This document shows, piece after piece, positions 51,320-59,575 of a stretch of DNA of 64,000 nucleotides (position 1 is the first letter of the stretch; each line of letters starts with the position of its first letter). The notes under the pieces were generated by a model that was not told the origin of the DNA, made no database searches, and saw only the letters and a program-made list of their open reading frames with translations. The stretch lies in the NCBI GenBank assembly GCA_964645765.1, contig CAZYBE010000008.1, positions 1-64,000 of the forward strand. Reading direction: 5' to 3'. The translations under genes and the position numbers were made by a program. This DNA comes from CAZGMN01 sp964645765 (GTDB taxonomy: Bacteria > Acidobacteriota > Aminicenantia > Aminicenantales > Aminicenantaceae).

Positions 51320-53173
51320 TTATTTTTTGATAGCTGCGGTCCTCTCCTGGACTCCACCTCGTGTGGAACTTATCGAGACTCTGACTTGCGCCTCTTCTTT
51401 TCCTGTAAGCTTGATTCTCCATCGAACTTCTCTCTTCTCTTTTGATTTGAGAAAGCCCAGCTCCACCGCTTTTTCTCCCTTGACCAGTTCCACGCCATCC
51501 CGGTGGAGCTCGACCTCTGCCCGGTCAGGCTTGACAATCTTCACTCTCTTGGCCATCTCCAGCGCGGTCGGCAGGAACCCTTCGTTAGTGAAGACGCAGA
51601 TAATCTCGTAGGTGTCTTTTTCGGCCTTGACTGGCTTTGTTTCGATTGAGGCAATGGCTACCTGGGGCAAGGATTTGGCCAGAAAGAGGTTAAAAAGAGC
51701 TTCTTTTCTCGCCCATTCCTCAAGATATTCTGCTGGAGGATTCTGCCTGAAAAATTTGGGATTAAAGCCGCCTATTTCCACCTCTCCCAATTGAGGATGG
51801 ATGAATTTCTCCCAATTCTTAAATCCTTTTCCGGCAAGCACCTCATCATTCCATCTCAGCACTTCAAGGTCGGTCGTCTTCCCATCGCCGTCATAATCCT
51901 TGACCCGTCCCGAGCACCAGAGCTCATCTCCATACCAGATAGCGCCGTAATAAAAATAGCCAAAATCAGGAGAATGGCCGAAAAGAGGCCGGCCTCTCCT
52001 CTCTTGCCCAGCTTCTTCTCTGAATTCACGTCCAAGATTGGAATATTCCCAGTAGACATCCCCTGCATTCGGGTATCCGGTAATCTTTTTTCCCTGCTCG
52101 TCGAAATATTTATATAGCTTTAAATCCTCCTCGAACATCGATTCCTCGCTGCGGCTTGTCGATGGCGGTCGAAGGTGCATGGGAACCGTGGTATCCATGG
52201 TCTGGCCGATGGAAACATTCGGATGTTGAAGGAGAAAGACAACGACGCTCCGTGTCTCATTCTCAGAGAGGGGATAGGCGCCTGCTCCAAGTTGCGTCCA
52301 GCCTCGACCGGTCAGGTCCAAGCCAGGCTCTGGCCGCCAATTCTCGGGATAGTTGCGATGGAGGTCCAATCCGCCAATGCCGTCTTCGTTGAACTTTCCA
52401 TCCAGGTCGTTGTCCACTCCCTCGCTATAAATGATGTAATTCCCTTTTCCTTCACCTGCTCGCTTCATCAGGCGGCCGCTCTTATCGTCAGGATTAAGGA
52501 TATAATCCCCTTTTCCTCCCTCAACCTTTTTCCTCATCTGATAGCAGAAGCCGTCTCCATCCAAATCCTCTGGGGGGTCTTCATCCAGCAGGCCGTCGCC
52601 GTCAGAGTCGTGGGGCCTGACTGAACTGCGGTTGCTCTGGGCAGTGTTCAGATAAAGCTCGGAGCCGTCCGGGTTGTTTTTGACCCGGACATAAACAGCT
52701 TTGGTATCGACTAGTTTTGTGATCTCAGGGTCTTTCCCATAATTTGTCAAGACATACCAGGCAAAATAAAGAGCGGATTCAGCACCTGTCACTTCTCCCG
52801 AATGCCTGTTTCCCTCCAGAAACATGGCTGGCTTGTCTGTGTCTTTGCCTACGGACTTATTGCTGATGGTCATCTGCCAGATTTCTCTTCCTTCGAAGCT
52901 TCGCCCGACAGAATAGAGCTCAACCAGGTTTGGGAAATCCTTCTCCCACTTCTTCAAAAAGTAGATAACCTCTTCATATTTGTGATAATGGGCGAAGTCC
53001 ATCTCTCCCGGAACCTTGGGCCGGGTCTGAACATAATCGACGTAAGGAAAGAAGCTCTGTCCATGCCGCAGACCTTCCACAGTATACATTTTCATCGTCT
53101 GAGCTTTATCTTCTGCAATCGAAGATGAAATAAAAACTGAAAATAAAACCATAATCAACCAACATTGCTTCTT
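51320..53173 (-). CDS. Exported M14 zinc carboxypeptidase with calcium-loop insert
   Basis: A 617-aa secreted M14-family metallopeptidase. The start at 53173 follows AAGGAGGAG and gives a signal peptide ending SSIA. Zinc ligands are His125 and Glu128 in NRHSGE; the substrate-arginine motif appears as LDLHRNYP (271-278, usual form DLNRNFP). A third ligand is probably His334. Between these motifs lies an insert with DxDxDG calcium-binding loops (DSDGDGLLDEDPPEDLDGDG, 190-209; DNDLDGKFNEDG, 255-266), like thrombospondin type 3 repeats, plus another DYDGDGKT further on. The C-terminal 120 residues form a beta-sandwich-like domain. The catalytic glutamate could not be placed with certainty. It converges with the YHS gene. 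Confidence 0.87.
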   Translation of the reverse strand, partial: KKQCWLIMVLFSVFISSSIAEDKAQTMKMYTVEGLRHGQSFFPYVDYVQTRPKVPGEMDFAHYHKYEEVIYFLKKWEKDFPNLVELYSVGRSFEGREIWQMTISNKSVGKDTDKPAMFLEGNRHSGEVTGAESALYFAWYVLTNYGKDPEITKLVDTKAVYVRVKNNPDGSELYLNTAQSNRSSVRPHDSDGDGLLDEDPPEDLDGDGFCYQMRKKVEGGKGDYILNPDDKSGRLMKRAGEGKGNYIIYSEGVDNDLDGKFNEDGIGGLDLHRNYPENWRPEPGLDLTGRGWTQLGAGAYPLSENETRSVVVFLLQHPNVSIGQTMDTTVPMHLRPPSTSRSEESMFEEDLKLYKYFDEQGKKITGYPNAGDVYWEYSNLGREFREEAGQERRGRPLFGHSPDFGYFYYGAIWYGDELWCSGRVKDYDGDGKTTDLEVLRWNDEVLAGKGFKNWEKFIHPQLGEVEIGGFNPKFFRQNPPAEYLEEWARKEALFNLFLAKSLPQVAIASIETKPVKAEKDTYEIICVFTNEGFLPTALEMAKRVKIVKPDRAEVELHRDGVELVKGEKAVELGFLKSKEKREVRWRIKLTGKEEAQVRVSISSTRGGVQERTAAIKK

Positions 53174-53469
53174 CATCTCTCCTCCTTGTCCTTTTTTTTC
53201 TGAGAATATAGTCAATTTCGGCTTGAGTCAACTACAAAGAAGGGATCCGAAAACACGCAGGCTATGCCAGGGGAAAGAATTTCTAATCGGAAAAACTAAC
53301 TTAATCTTAATAATTTCTTTATAAATTCTTAACATTGATAAATTATTCTAAAGGCGAAATGATTGACCAAGCTCCTAAGAAAATGAGGGCAAAGCGGCAG
53401 AGGAAACCTTTTCCCTGTTAATTGCGTATATATAGATGAAAGGAAAATGAGATTGAAAGGAGAATATAA
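53174..53469. other. Divergent intergenic region
   Basis: Nearly 300 A+T-rich bases between the M14 gene and the small-ORF pair. Several TATAAA/TATATA hexamers occur (for example near 53320 and 53427) but none has a well-spaced -35. A 119-codon minus-strand frame (53329-53688) is not supported. Confidence 0.4.
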
Positions 53470-53664
53470 ATGAGATTCAGAACGAAAATAGCAATTCTCA
53501 TCGCGGCTGTGCTTCTGACTCTTGTCAGCTTCAATATGATTGCTTCCAGCGCAGTGGACATCGTAAAGATTGGAAAGCTTGCGGGCAATGAAATCATTGC
53601 CAATGTGCTGGCAAAAGCCAAAGCGGCCGATCATCATTCCAATCTTATAAAAGGACAAACTTAA
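53470..53664 (+). CDS. Small exported or membrane protein, unrecognised (64 aa)
   Basis: A 64-aa protein with GAAAGGAG 7 bases before the ATG, a very good ribosome binding site for so small a frame. Residues 1-5 are basic (MRFRTK) and 7-28 hydrophobic (AILIAAVLLTLVSFNMIASSA), so it is either a single-pass membrane peptide or a secreted peptide cut after ASSA. The remainder is mildly amphipathic (VKIGKLAGNEIIANVLAKAKAA). The stop codon TAATG overlaps the start of a second tiny ORF, and a strong terminator follows both. I recognise no family. The organised expression signals argue that it is a real gene. Confidence 0.65.
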   Translation: MRFRTKIAILIAAVLLTLVSFNMIASSAVDIVKIGKLAGNEIIANVLAKAKAADHHSNLIKGQT

Positions 53665-53795
53665 TGAGAGAAGGAATGATGAGGACAATCATCATCATCT
53701 GGGAATGGCTGGTCATTGATTTGGAGATGTTGTATCTCTCCATTCTCAGAGGCAGATTAAGCCTTCAAACTCAACCCATTCCCATTCTCGACTAA
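53664..53795 (+). CDS. Small coupled ORF, unrecognised (43 aa)
   Basis: A 43-aa frame whose ATG overlaps the stop of the preceding 64-aa gene (TAATG), which implies translational coupling. The product starts MREGMMRTIIIIWEWLVID and ends PIPILD. The N-terminal half could form a short membrane-inserting helix with tryptophans, while the C-terminal half is polar. It ends on the first base of the terminator stem. No similar protein comes to mind. Its reality rests on coupling, position and the terminator rather than on conservation. Confidence 0.5.
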   Translation: MREGMMRTIIIIWEWLVIDLEMLYLSILRGRLSLQTQPIPILD

Positions 53796-53842
53796 GAGGC
53801 TGCAGTCTCTCCCCCAAAGAGTTGATTGCAGCCTCTTTTTTT
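53795..53842 (+). terminator. Rho-independent terminator of the small-ORF pair
   Basis: Stem AGAGGCTGCA (53795-53804) with TGCAGCCTCT (53827-53836), perfect over 10 bases, loop of 22 bases, followed by a run of seven T. It starts at the stop codon of the 43-aa ORF. Confidence 0.85.
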
Positions 53843-53887
53843 ATCCTCCCGCCTTTTAAAGAAATCAAATAAATAGCATCCCCTTTT

Positions 53888-55216
53888 TCAGTACAAAGAA
53901 AAAGGGCGCCTCTCCCCCAACAGATGATAATCCTTTTTTTCTATCGCCAACTTAGGGATGCTGCGGTCTTTGTAAAGAGACCTCCCCGGTCCTTTGCTTA
54001 TCGCCAAGCAAGCATGAACGATTAAGCCGGAGATGATTAGAAGGGCGGCAACCGTTCGCCATATTTTTTTCTTAAAAAAAATCCCCCAGCAGTAAAAAGA
54101 ATAGACCATGACCACTGGCAAGACAACATAGAAGGTATGGGAGGAAGGACCCTTGACTGAAAAAGAGAAGCTTAAATAGACAAGGATTAAAGTGATGAGA
54201 GAAAAATATTTTATTCCCCGCCAATCATTTCCGGTCTTCTTTTTATAAAACCATAAGAAGAGCATCAAAATTGGCTGAATGATCCCCACCAGGCCTGCAA
54301 AAAGAGCAAAAGGTGCAACCCAAGGATTTCTCTTGAAGAAATCGAGCCGTGCCTGACTATCCGCTCCGATAAAACGTGATATCTCAAAACTGGCTAAAGA
54401 GAGATAACGGGCCAGAACAGTAAAGAATTTCAAAAGGTTGGCTGGATGAAAGCGGACGTTCAAGCCTGTCCCGCCTGCGCCCATTTTCAGTCCATACTTC
54501 AATAAGGTTGGTATCACAAGGCTGCCGCTGAGCAGAGCACCGATGATGAATCCAAAAAAAGAAAGAAACGTCCTTCTCCCAAAATCTTTAAGCTGAAAAT
54601 AGACCGATGCCAAAAGGAAAGGGACTAAAATGATCCAGGAAAGGTGCAGCTGGAATACCCAAAAGAAGGAAAAGCCCATCATGAAATAAGCCCATCCGAT
54701 CGGAATGAGCTTTCTGCTCAAAAAAGGATAGCTTTCCATTGCTCCCACAAAGAATAAAACTCCTCCTGTCAAAACATAGGAGGGATTCAAGACCTGAGTT
54801 GAATAATTCAGCGTCCACGGTGCTGTTAGCAGCCAGGACCAGATAAACCAGCCCGGAACATCAGGTGTGCGCTTTGTGCAATACCAAGCCAGGAAGCTTA
54901 AGGAAGCCAATGAGAGTAAATTCAGAAAAATAAAGGGTGCCTCAGGAATGGGGAGAAGATAGAAAGGGAGACCGACTAAAAGGGCCTGCAAGGCTCCTGG
55001 TATTTGGCTTTGGGTGTAGAAGACATCAGGTCCAAAAAAGGGCCAATTTCCTGTAGAATAAAACTTGAGCCCAAGAAGATAAACCTGCTTTTCATCATCA
55101 AACCAGAATTCTGAACAGAGTCCAAAAAAAAGACGAAAAGCATAGGCCGCAAGGAGCAAGAGACCGATTCTCTGCCACGATTTAAGCTTGGCAAAGGATG
55201 CGATTGAATAGCCCAT
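53888..55216 (-). CDS. Polytopic GT-C-type membrane glycosyltransferase-like protein
   Basis: A 442-aa membrane protein with about ten helices. The first extracytoplasmic loop has FWFDDEKQVYLLGLKFYSTG, and the acidic DDE cluster is where GT-C enzymes (PMT/ArnT/GT39 relatives) keep their catalytic aspartate or glutamate. QSQIPGALQALLVGLPFYLL and LTAPWTLNYSTQVLNPSYVL also match the general pattern. It would use a polyprenyl-phosphate sugar to glycosylate lipid or protein on the outer face of the inner membrane. It follows ispF by 23 bases, and ispD and ispF make isoprenoid precursors, but a functional link is only suggestive. The C-terminal end lies just before the small-ORF terminator. Confidence 0.7.
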   Translation of the reverse strand: MGYSIASFAKLKSWQRIGLLLLAAYAFRLFFGLCSEFWFDDEKQVYLLGLKFYSTGNWPFFGPDVFYTQSQIPGALQALLVGLPFYLLPIPEAPFIFLNLLSLASLSFLAWYCTKRTPDVPGWFIWSWLLTAPWTLNYSTQVLNPSYVLTGGVLFFVGAMESYPFLSRKLIPIGWAYFMMGFSFFWVFQLHLSWIILVPFLLASVYFQLKDFGRRTFLSFFGFIIGALLSGSLVIPTLLKYGLKMGAGGTGLNVRFHPANLLKFFTVLARYLSLASFEISRFIGADSQARLDFFKRNPWVAPFALFAGLVGIIQPILMLFLWFYKKKTGNDWRGIKYFSLITLILVYLSFSFSVKGPSSHTFYVVLPVVMVYSFYCWGIFFKKKIWRTVAALLIISGLIVHACLAISKGPGRSLYKDRSIPKLAIEKKDYHLLGERRPFSLY

Positions 55217-55239
55217 CGGAAAGCAATCGGAAATTCGCT

Positions 55240-55719
55240 CTACTTCTCTCCCATCAGGACTTGGACCAGAGAAGCAATCGCCTCTCCCCGACCGATTGCT
55301 CCCAGCCCTTCATTGGTCTTCGCCTTTATTCCCAGGTCCCTTTGCGCAATTCCAAGGATCGGGCACAAAATCTTTTTCATCTGGGAAAGAAAAGCCGCAA
55401 GCTTGGGCTTTTCGGCGATGATAACCGAATCGATGCTCAAGATCTCCATCTTCTTCTTTTTAATCCTGCCCACAACCTCCTTCAACAATTTTGTGCTTCG
55501 AATATCCTTGTATTCTGGGTCGGAGTCGGGAAAGAGCTGCCCGATATCCTTCTCCCCCATCGCCCCCAACAGGGCATCAATCATGGCGTGAATCAAACAA
55601 TCTCCGTCAGAATGGCCCTTCAGCCCTTTTGGAAATGCAATCTCCAGCCCTCCTAAAAAGAGCTTCCGCCCCTCCTCGAGCCTGTGGATGTCGTAGCCAA
55701 GACCTGTTTTAATCCTCAA
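55240..55719 (-). CDS. ispF: 2-C-methyl-D-erythritol 2,4-cyclodiphosphate synthase
   Basis: A 159-aa MEP-pathway enzyme that cyclises CDP-ME-2-phosphate. Seen: GLGYDIHRL (zinc ligands Asp and His), KGHSDGDCLIHAMIDALLG, and the C-terminal KAKTNEGLGAIGRGEAIAS. Length is normal. The start is a TTG at 55719 with GGAGG 5-6 bases upstream, lying inside the last codons of ispD (11-base overlap). The ispD-ispF arrangement is common and provides isoprenoid precursors for undecaprenyl phosphate and quinones. Confidence 0.95.
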   Translation of the reverse strand: MRIKTGLGYDIHRLEEGRKLFLGGLEIAFPKGLKGHSDGDCLIHAMIDALLGAMGEKDIGQLFPDSDPEYKDIRSTKLLKEVVGRIKKKKMEILSIDSVIIAEKPKLAAFLSQMKKILCPILGIAQRDLGIKAKTNEGLGAIGRGEAIASLVQVLMGEK

Positions 55720-56374
55720 ACAAAGCCTCCGCTATCTTCAAGTCTTCTCGCGTCGTGATCTTAATATTCTTTGGCTCTCCAGCAACGATAGCGACTCTCT
55801 TCCCGGTCCTCTCCACCAAAGAGGCCTCATCTGTCCCATAAAAATTATCTTCTCTTGCTTTATCCAGAGCAAGCTTGAGTATCCCGTAAGTGAAACCCTG
55901 CGGGGTTTGAATCCTGAAGAGCTTCTCCCGGTCGAGCGTTTGTCTCACTTCTTGTTTCTCGATGAGTTTAATCGTCTCCTCGACTGGAATCGCTGGCACC
56001 GCAGCCCCTTTCTCCTGGGCGGCGGCGATAACTCGATTGATCAAATCTTGCCCGACCAAAGGCCTGACTCCATCATGAACAAGAACGATATCGGCCTTCT
56101 CGGGGTCAATCCGGCGCAATCCAGAAAGCACAGAATCCTGCCTTCTTTCTCCGCCTCTGGCCACAGCGACAATCTTATGATAACGGCCGAGATACTTCCC
56201 TCTCAGGTTTTCATCCCTCAGCACCAGGATGATCTCTGCCACGCTCTTGTTGGCTTCAAACTTTTCCAAACACCAGTCCAAAACCGACTTTCCTTTAAGC
56301 AGGGCAAATTGTTTGGAAGACCCAAAGCGCTTCCCCTCGCCAGCCGCAACGATAATCGCCGATACTCTTCTCAT
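55709..56374 (-). CDS. ispD: 2-C-methyl-D-erythritol 4-phosphate cytidylyltransferase
   Basis: A 221-aa cytidylyltransferase that makes CDP-methylerythritol in the MEP pathway. The nucleotide-binding signature AIIVAAGEGKRFGSSKQFALL is at the N terminus, followed by VLVHDGVRPLV and the conserved TPQGFTYGILKLAL and DEASLVERTGKRVAIVAGEPKNIKITTREDL (pieces: TDEASLVE, NIKITT). Length and order are typical. It is followed by ispF with an 11-base overlap, the common pairing. Confidence 0.95.
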   Translation of the reverse strand: MRRVSAIIVAAGEGKRFGSSKQFALLKGKSVLDWCLEKFEANKSVAEIILVLRDENLRGKYLGRYHKIVAVARGGERRQDSVLSGLRRIDPEKADIVLVHDGVRPLVGQDLINRVIAAAQEKGAAVPAIPVEETIKLIEKQEVRQTLDREKLFRIQTPQGFTYGILKLALDKAREDNFYGTDEASLVERTGKRVAIVAGEPKNIKITTREDLKIAEALFED

Positions 56375-56464
56375 GAAAAAACCTGCTCTATTTTATAAAC
56401 CAATTCAAAATAGTTCAAGTTTGATATGGATTTAAAAAAAGGAAAAGAATTAAAGGAATGAGCT

Positions 56465-56854
56465 TTAATTAATGAATTTGTAGTCCTCTTGGCCTAAGAC
56501 TTTCTCAATCGTGCTCTTCAAGACTCCTTCGTCAAAAGGCTTGCTGATGTAGCCGAAAAGCATTGTTCTTCTCATCCCCTCCAACATTTTTTCATCCGAA
56601 TATGCCGTAAGATAGACCACCGGAATCCGGAACCGGTTATAAATCTGTTCTGCTGCACTTATCCCATCCATGTCTCCGCTCAGTTTGATATCCATCAGGA
56701 CTAAATCCGGATGAATCTCTGATGCTTTTTCTATGGATTCCTCGCCAGAGGAGACAACAGCGGGGACGCAGTATCCTAAATTTTCCAGAGTGTATTGGAT
56801 ATCCAAGGCGATTACCGCTTCATCTTCGACGATTAATATCTTTGGTGTCTCCAT
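56465..56854 (-). CDS. Orphan single-domain response regulator
   Basis: A 129-aa CheY-like receiver domain without an output domain. Acidic pocket ILIVEDEAVIA, phospho-acceptor Asp in LVLMDIKLSG, conserved Thr/Ser in VVYLTAYSDE and Lys in GYISKPFDEGVL. The ATG at 56854 is preferred to a GTG at 56860 because GGAGGG lies 6 bases upstream of it. The sequence style (DIQYTLENLGY, GDMDGISAAEQIY) resembles receivers paired with PAS histidine kinases, but no kinase is encoded in the window. It sits between ispD and the palindrome cluster. Confidence 0.9.
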   Translation of the reverse strand: METPKILIVEDEAVIALDIQYTLENLGYCVPAVVSSGEESIEKASEIHPDLVLMDIKLSGDMDGISAAEQIYNRFRIPVVYLTAYSDEKMLEGMRRTMLFGYISKPFDEGVLKSTIEKVLGQEDYKFIN

Positions 56855-57218
56855 CCTCACCCTCCCTCACGATCTTGTGAGATTTTAGACTTGTCGCTTC
56901 TCCTTACAAGCCTATTTGTTTAGTCGGGGATGATTAATAAAAATGGAAAGATGGGTTGATAATAGTCGATCTCTTCCGAGTTACGTGGCTGAAGGATATG
57001 GGGAGAGGTAATAAAACGGCCTCTCCAGGATGGCCGAAGCGACCATTGAAGGTTTAGCCTTCCCGAACTGCTCTTCGAGGGAACCCGACGAAGTCGGGCG
57101 GCGAGGATGTTTGAGCGGAGCGAGTTCCGCAGCCGCCGAGAAGGGCAGTGAGTGAACGGCGTTAAAAACCTGAATGGGAGCGAGGCCATTCAGGAGAGGC
57201 CGTTAAAATCCGATATTT
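56855..57218. other. Intergenic region containing a nested palindrome cluster
   Basis: Between the response regulator and the PIN/TRAM gene. Almost all of it is occupied by the element at 57015-57204. A minus-strand 89-codon frame at 56920-57189 simply reads through the palindromes. Confidence 0.6.
57015..57204. repeat. Nested palindrome cluster bounded by 12-bp inverted repeats
   Basis: Outer arms AACGGCCTCTCC (57015-57026) and GGAGAGGCCGTT (57193-57204) are perfect inverted copies. Inside are GAAGG-TTTAG-CCTTC (57048-57062); CCCGAC-GAA-GTCGGG (57084-57098); GGCGGC (57097-57102) with GCCGCC (57132-57137) enclosing GCGGA-GCGAGT-TCCGC (57115-57130); and TGAATGG-GAGCGAGG-CCATTCA (57171-57192). 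Several loops share GAGCGAG or GCGAG. It could be a non-autonomous element or a highly structured RNA. Confidence 0.7.
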
Positions 57219-58208
57219 TTATCGAGAGACTTGGTTGTAGCGCCCGAAAATCATCTTGCCCACCGTTGTCTGGAGGACAGAGGTCACGGTGATCTCGATG
57301 TTCTGGCCAATCATCCTTCGCGAATTGTCGACCACGACCATGGTTCCATCATCCAAGTAGGCCACTCCCTGGTCCTTTTCCTTCCCTTCCTTGAGTATGA
57401 AAACTTTTAAAGTTTCTCCGGGCAAGACCACGGGCTTCAAAGCGTTGGCGAGCTCGTTGATGTTGAGGACAGAAATTCCTTGAAGCTGAGCGATTTTATT
57501 GAGGTTAAAATCGTTAGTGACGATTTTGGCATCCAGATGCTTGGCCAATTGGATGAGCTTGGAGTCCACATCCTTGATATCGGGAAAATCCATCTGAGAA
57601 ATAACCGTCGCGACTTGGGAAGACTTCTGGACATGGTCCAGCACTTCCAGCCCCCTCCTTCCCCTCTGCCTTTTCAGGGCATCGGAAGAGTCGGCCACAA
57701 GCTGAAGCTCCTTGAGAATGAACTGGGGGATGACAAGAGTGCCGCCGACAAAGGCCGTATCACAGATGTCAGCAATGCGGCCATCGATGATCACGCTTGT
57801 ATCCAAAATCATGTAGTCGTGGCTCACTGTTTTCTCCTGGAAAAAGCGGAAAAGATGGGGAGGAGCAAGCCACTCAAACTTCCGAGTGCCGACCAAGAAT
57901 CCGATGTAAGGCATAATCAACAGAAAGAATATTCGGATAAAAGAAGAGGTCGAGCTGTCTTTGGCAATGGTTTGATAGATGGAGCCCAGGCCCCAACCCA
58001 AAATAACTCCAGCAAAGGTTCCGATGGTCGAGCTCCAGATGATTTTAAACTGAGTCCTGCGAATCAGGGTCTCCAGATAGACGATGACCACACCCAAAAC
58101 AAAAGCAATGGCTGCCCCGGTATTAGGCTTTAAATGAAAAGGAGGTAAGAAATAACCGGATAATGTTATTAAGGCGATGACAATAAAGCGAAAAACAAAA
58201 ATACCCAT
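57219..58208 (-). CDS. PIN/TRAM-domain membrane protein (YacL type)
   Basis: A 329-aa protein with four N-terminal transmembrane helices (about 1-110), then a PIN nuclease domain and a C-terminal TRAM RNA-binding domain. PIN acidic residues are in MILDTSVIIDGRIADI, KELQLVADSSD and KIVTNDFNLNKIA; the TRAM part is VAYLDDGTMVVVDNSRRMIGQ onward. This is the conserved YacL/PilT-N-like family often found near radA and ispD-ispF, as here. It presumably acts on RNA at the membrane; the exact target is not established. It starts 11 bases after radA. Confidence 0.9.
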   Translation of the reverse strand: MGIFVFRFIVIALITLSGYFLPPFHLKPNTGAAIAFVLGVVIVYLETLIRRTQFKIIWSSTIGTFAGVILGWGLGSIYQTIAKDSSTSSFIRIFFLLIMPYIGFLVGTRKFEWLAPPHLFRFFQEKTVSHDYMILDTSVIIDGRIADICDTAFVGGTLVIPQFILKELQLVADSSDALKRQRGRRGLEVLDHVQKSSQVATVISQMDFPDIKDVDSKLIQLAKHLDAKIVTNDFNLNKIAQLQGISVLNINELANALKPVVLPGETLKVFILKEGKEKDQGVAYLDDGTMVVVDNSRRMIGQNIEITVTSVLQTTVGKMIFGRYNQVSR

Positions 58209-58219
58209 AAATTTAACCT

Positions 58220-59575
58220 TTAAAATATGATTTTTAACGCCTGCCTGATATTCTCAACTCCGATTAATTTAACAGGCGGGACATCCTCTTTTGAGATTTG
58301 AACGAAGCTTCCCTGAGGAAGAATGACGGTTTCAAAACCCAAGGAATGAGACTCTTTCACTCTGGCCAGAGGCTGCCCCACAGAGCGGACCTCTCCGCTC
58401 AGACCGACTTCTCCAAAAACAGAGACCTCAGGCGGGATGGCTTTGTTCTTCAGACAGGAGGCAACAGCCATAATCACTCCCAAATCTGTGGCTGGCTCCT
58501 CGATGCTCAGCCCTCCAGCAACATTGATATAAATGTCTTCTCCAGCAAAACTCAAACCAAGCTTCTTCTCGATGATAGCCAGGAGCATGGCCACTCGAAA
58601 ATGGTCGAGCCCGATGGTCATCCTTCTCGGGTTGCCGGCGAAAAGAGTCGAGGAGACAAGGGCTTGAATCTCTACGAGCAGCGGACGCGAACCCTTGATG
58701 GTGCTGACGACAACGCTTCCCGCTTCTTTTAAGGGCCTCTCTTTCAAGAAGAAGGCAGAAGGATTCGCAATAGGCTGAAGGCCGCGGCTACCCATCTCAA
58801 ATATGGCAAGCTCTGAGACTGGCCCAAACCTGTTTTTCAGAGCACGCAGCACTCGATAGCTGTGGTCCCTCTCGCCCTCAAAATAGAGAACTACATCCAC
58901 CATGTGCTCCAACGACTTGGGCCCTGCTAAGGAGCCTTCTTTGGTGATATGACCGATGAGGAATGAGGAGACCTGGTTTTTCTTGGCAAAGCGGAAGACC
59001 TGGTTGGCCACTTCCCGCACCTGGCTGATCGTGCCCGGGCTTGAAGACAATTTCGAGGAAAAAATGGTCTGGATAGAATCCAAGACAAAAATCTGAGGGC
59101 TCAGCTTTTCAGCCTGGGCCATGACCCGCTCTAAGTTGGTCTCTGCCAGGAGGTAGAGGCTTCCGTTTTTTATTCCCAGCCTATCGCCGCGCATCTTCAT
59201 CTGCTCCAGGGATTCTTCGCCCGAAACATAAAGCACCTTCTCTCCCTGAACAACAAAATCACGGCTGACTTGAAGAAGAAGAGTGGATTTTCCGATTCCA
59301 GGCTCGCCGCCAATCAGGATAAGGGAGCCAGGGACGACTCCGCCTCCAAGGACTGGATTTAACTCCTCAATCCCAGCCTTTATCCTTTCCCTCTTCGCTT
59401 CCTTTATCTCCTGGTAGAGAATAGGCTCGGAAGGAGGGAAGGAATATTCTGCCGAAGCCTGCTCTTCAACCTCTTCTATCAAGGTATTCCATTCGCCACA
59501 GCTGGGACAGCGGCCCAGCCACTTAGGAGAATTGAAGCCGCAGCTCTGGCAGACAAAAACTGTTTTGCTCTTCAT
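58220..59575 (-). CDS. radA: DNA repair protein RadA (Sms)
   Basis: A 451-aa RecA-related ATPase that helps process recombination intermediates. Zinc finger Cys9-x2-Cys12 ... Cys23-x2-Cys26 (CQSCGFNSPKWLGRCPSC), Walker A GGEPGIGKST at 89-98, the RadA-specific KNRFG motif in LKNRFGPVSELAIF, and a C-terminal Lon-like domain (YINVAGGLSIEEPATDLGV). Complete and of standard length. Its start overlaps the mlaD stop by 4 bases, so it is translated from the same message as the lipid-transport genes. Confidence 0.96.
   Translation of the reverse strand: MKSKTVFVCQSCGFNSPKWLGRCPSCGEWNTLIEEVEEQASAEYSFPPSEPILYQEIKEAKRERIKAGIEELNPVLGGGVVPGSLILIGGEPGIGKSTLLLQVSRDFVVQGEKVLYVSGEESLEQMKMRGDRLGIKNGSLYLLAETNLERVMAQAEKLSPQIFVLDSIQTIFSSKLSSSPGTISQVREVANQVFRFAKKNQVSSFLIGHITKEGSLAGPKSLEHMVDVVLYFEGERDHSYRVLRALKNRFGPVSELAIFEMGSRGLQPIANPSAFFLKERPLKEAGSVVVSTIKGSRPLLVEIQALVSSTLFAGNPRRMTIGLDHFRVAMLLAIIEKKLGLSFAGEDIYINVAGGLSIEEPATDLGVIMAVASCLKNKAIPPEVSVFGEVGLSGEVRSVGQPLARVKESHSLGFETVILPQGSFVQISKEDVPPVKLIGVENIRQALKIIF

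Noticed and set aside
56920..57189. 89-codon minus-strand frame
   Set aside because: It reads through the nested palindromes and has no homology or ribosome binding site.
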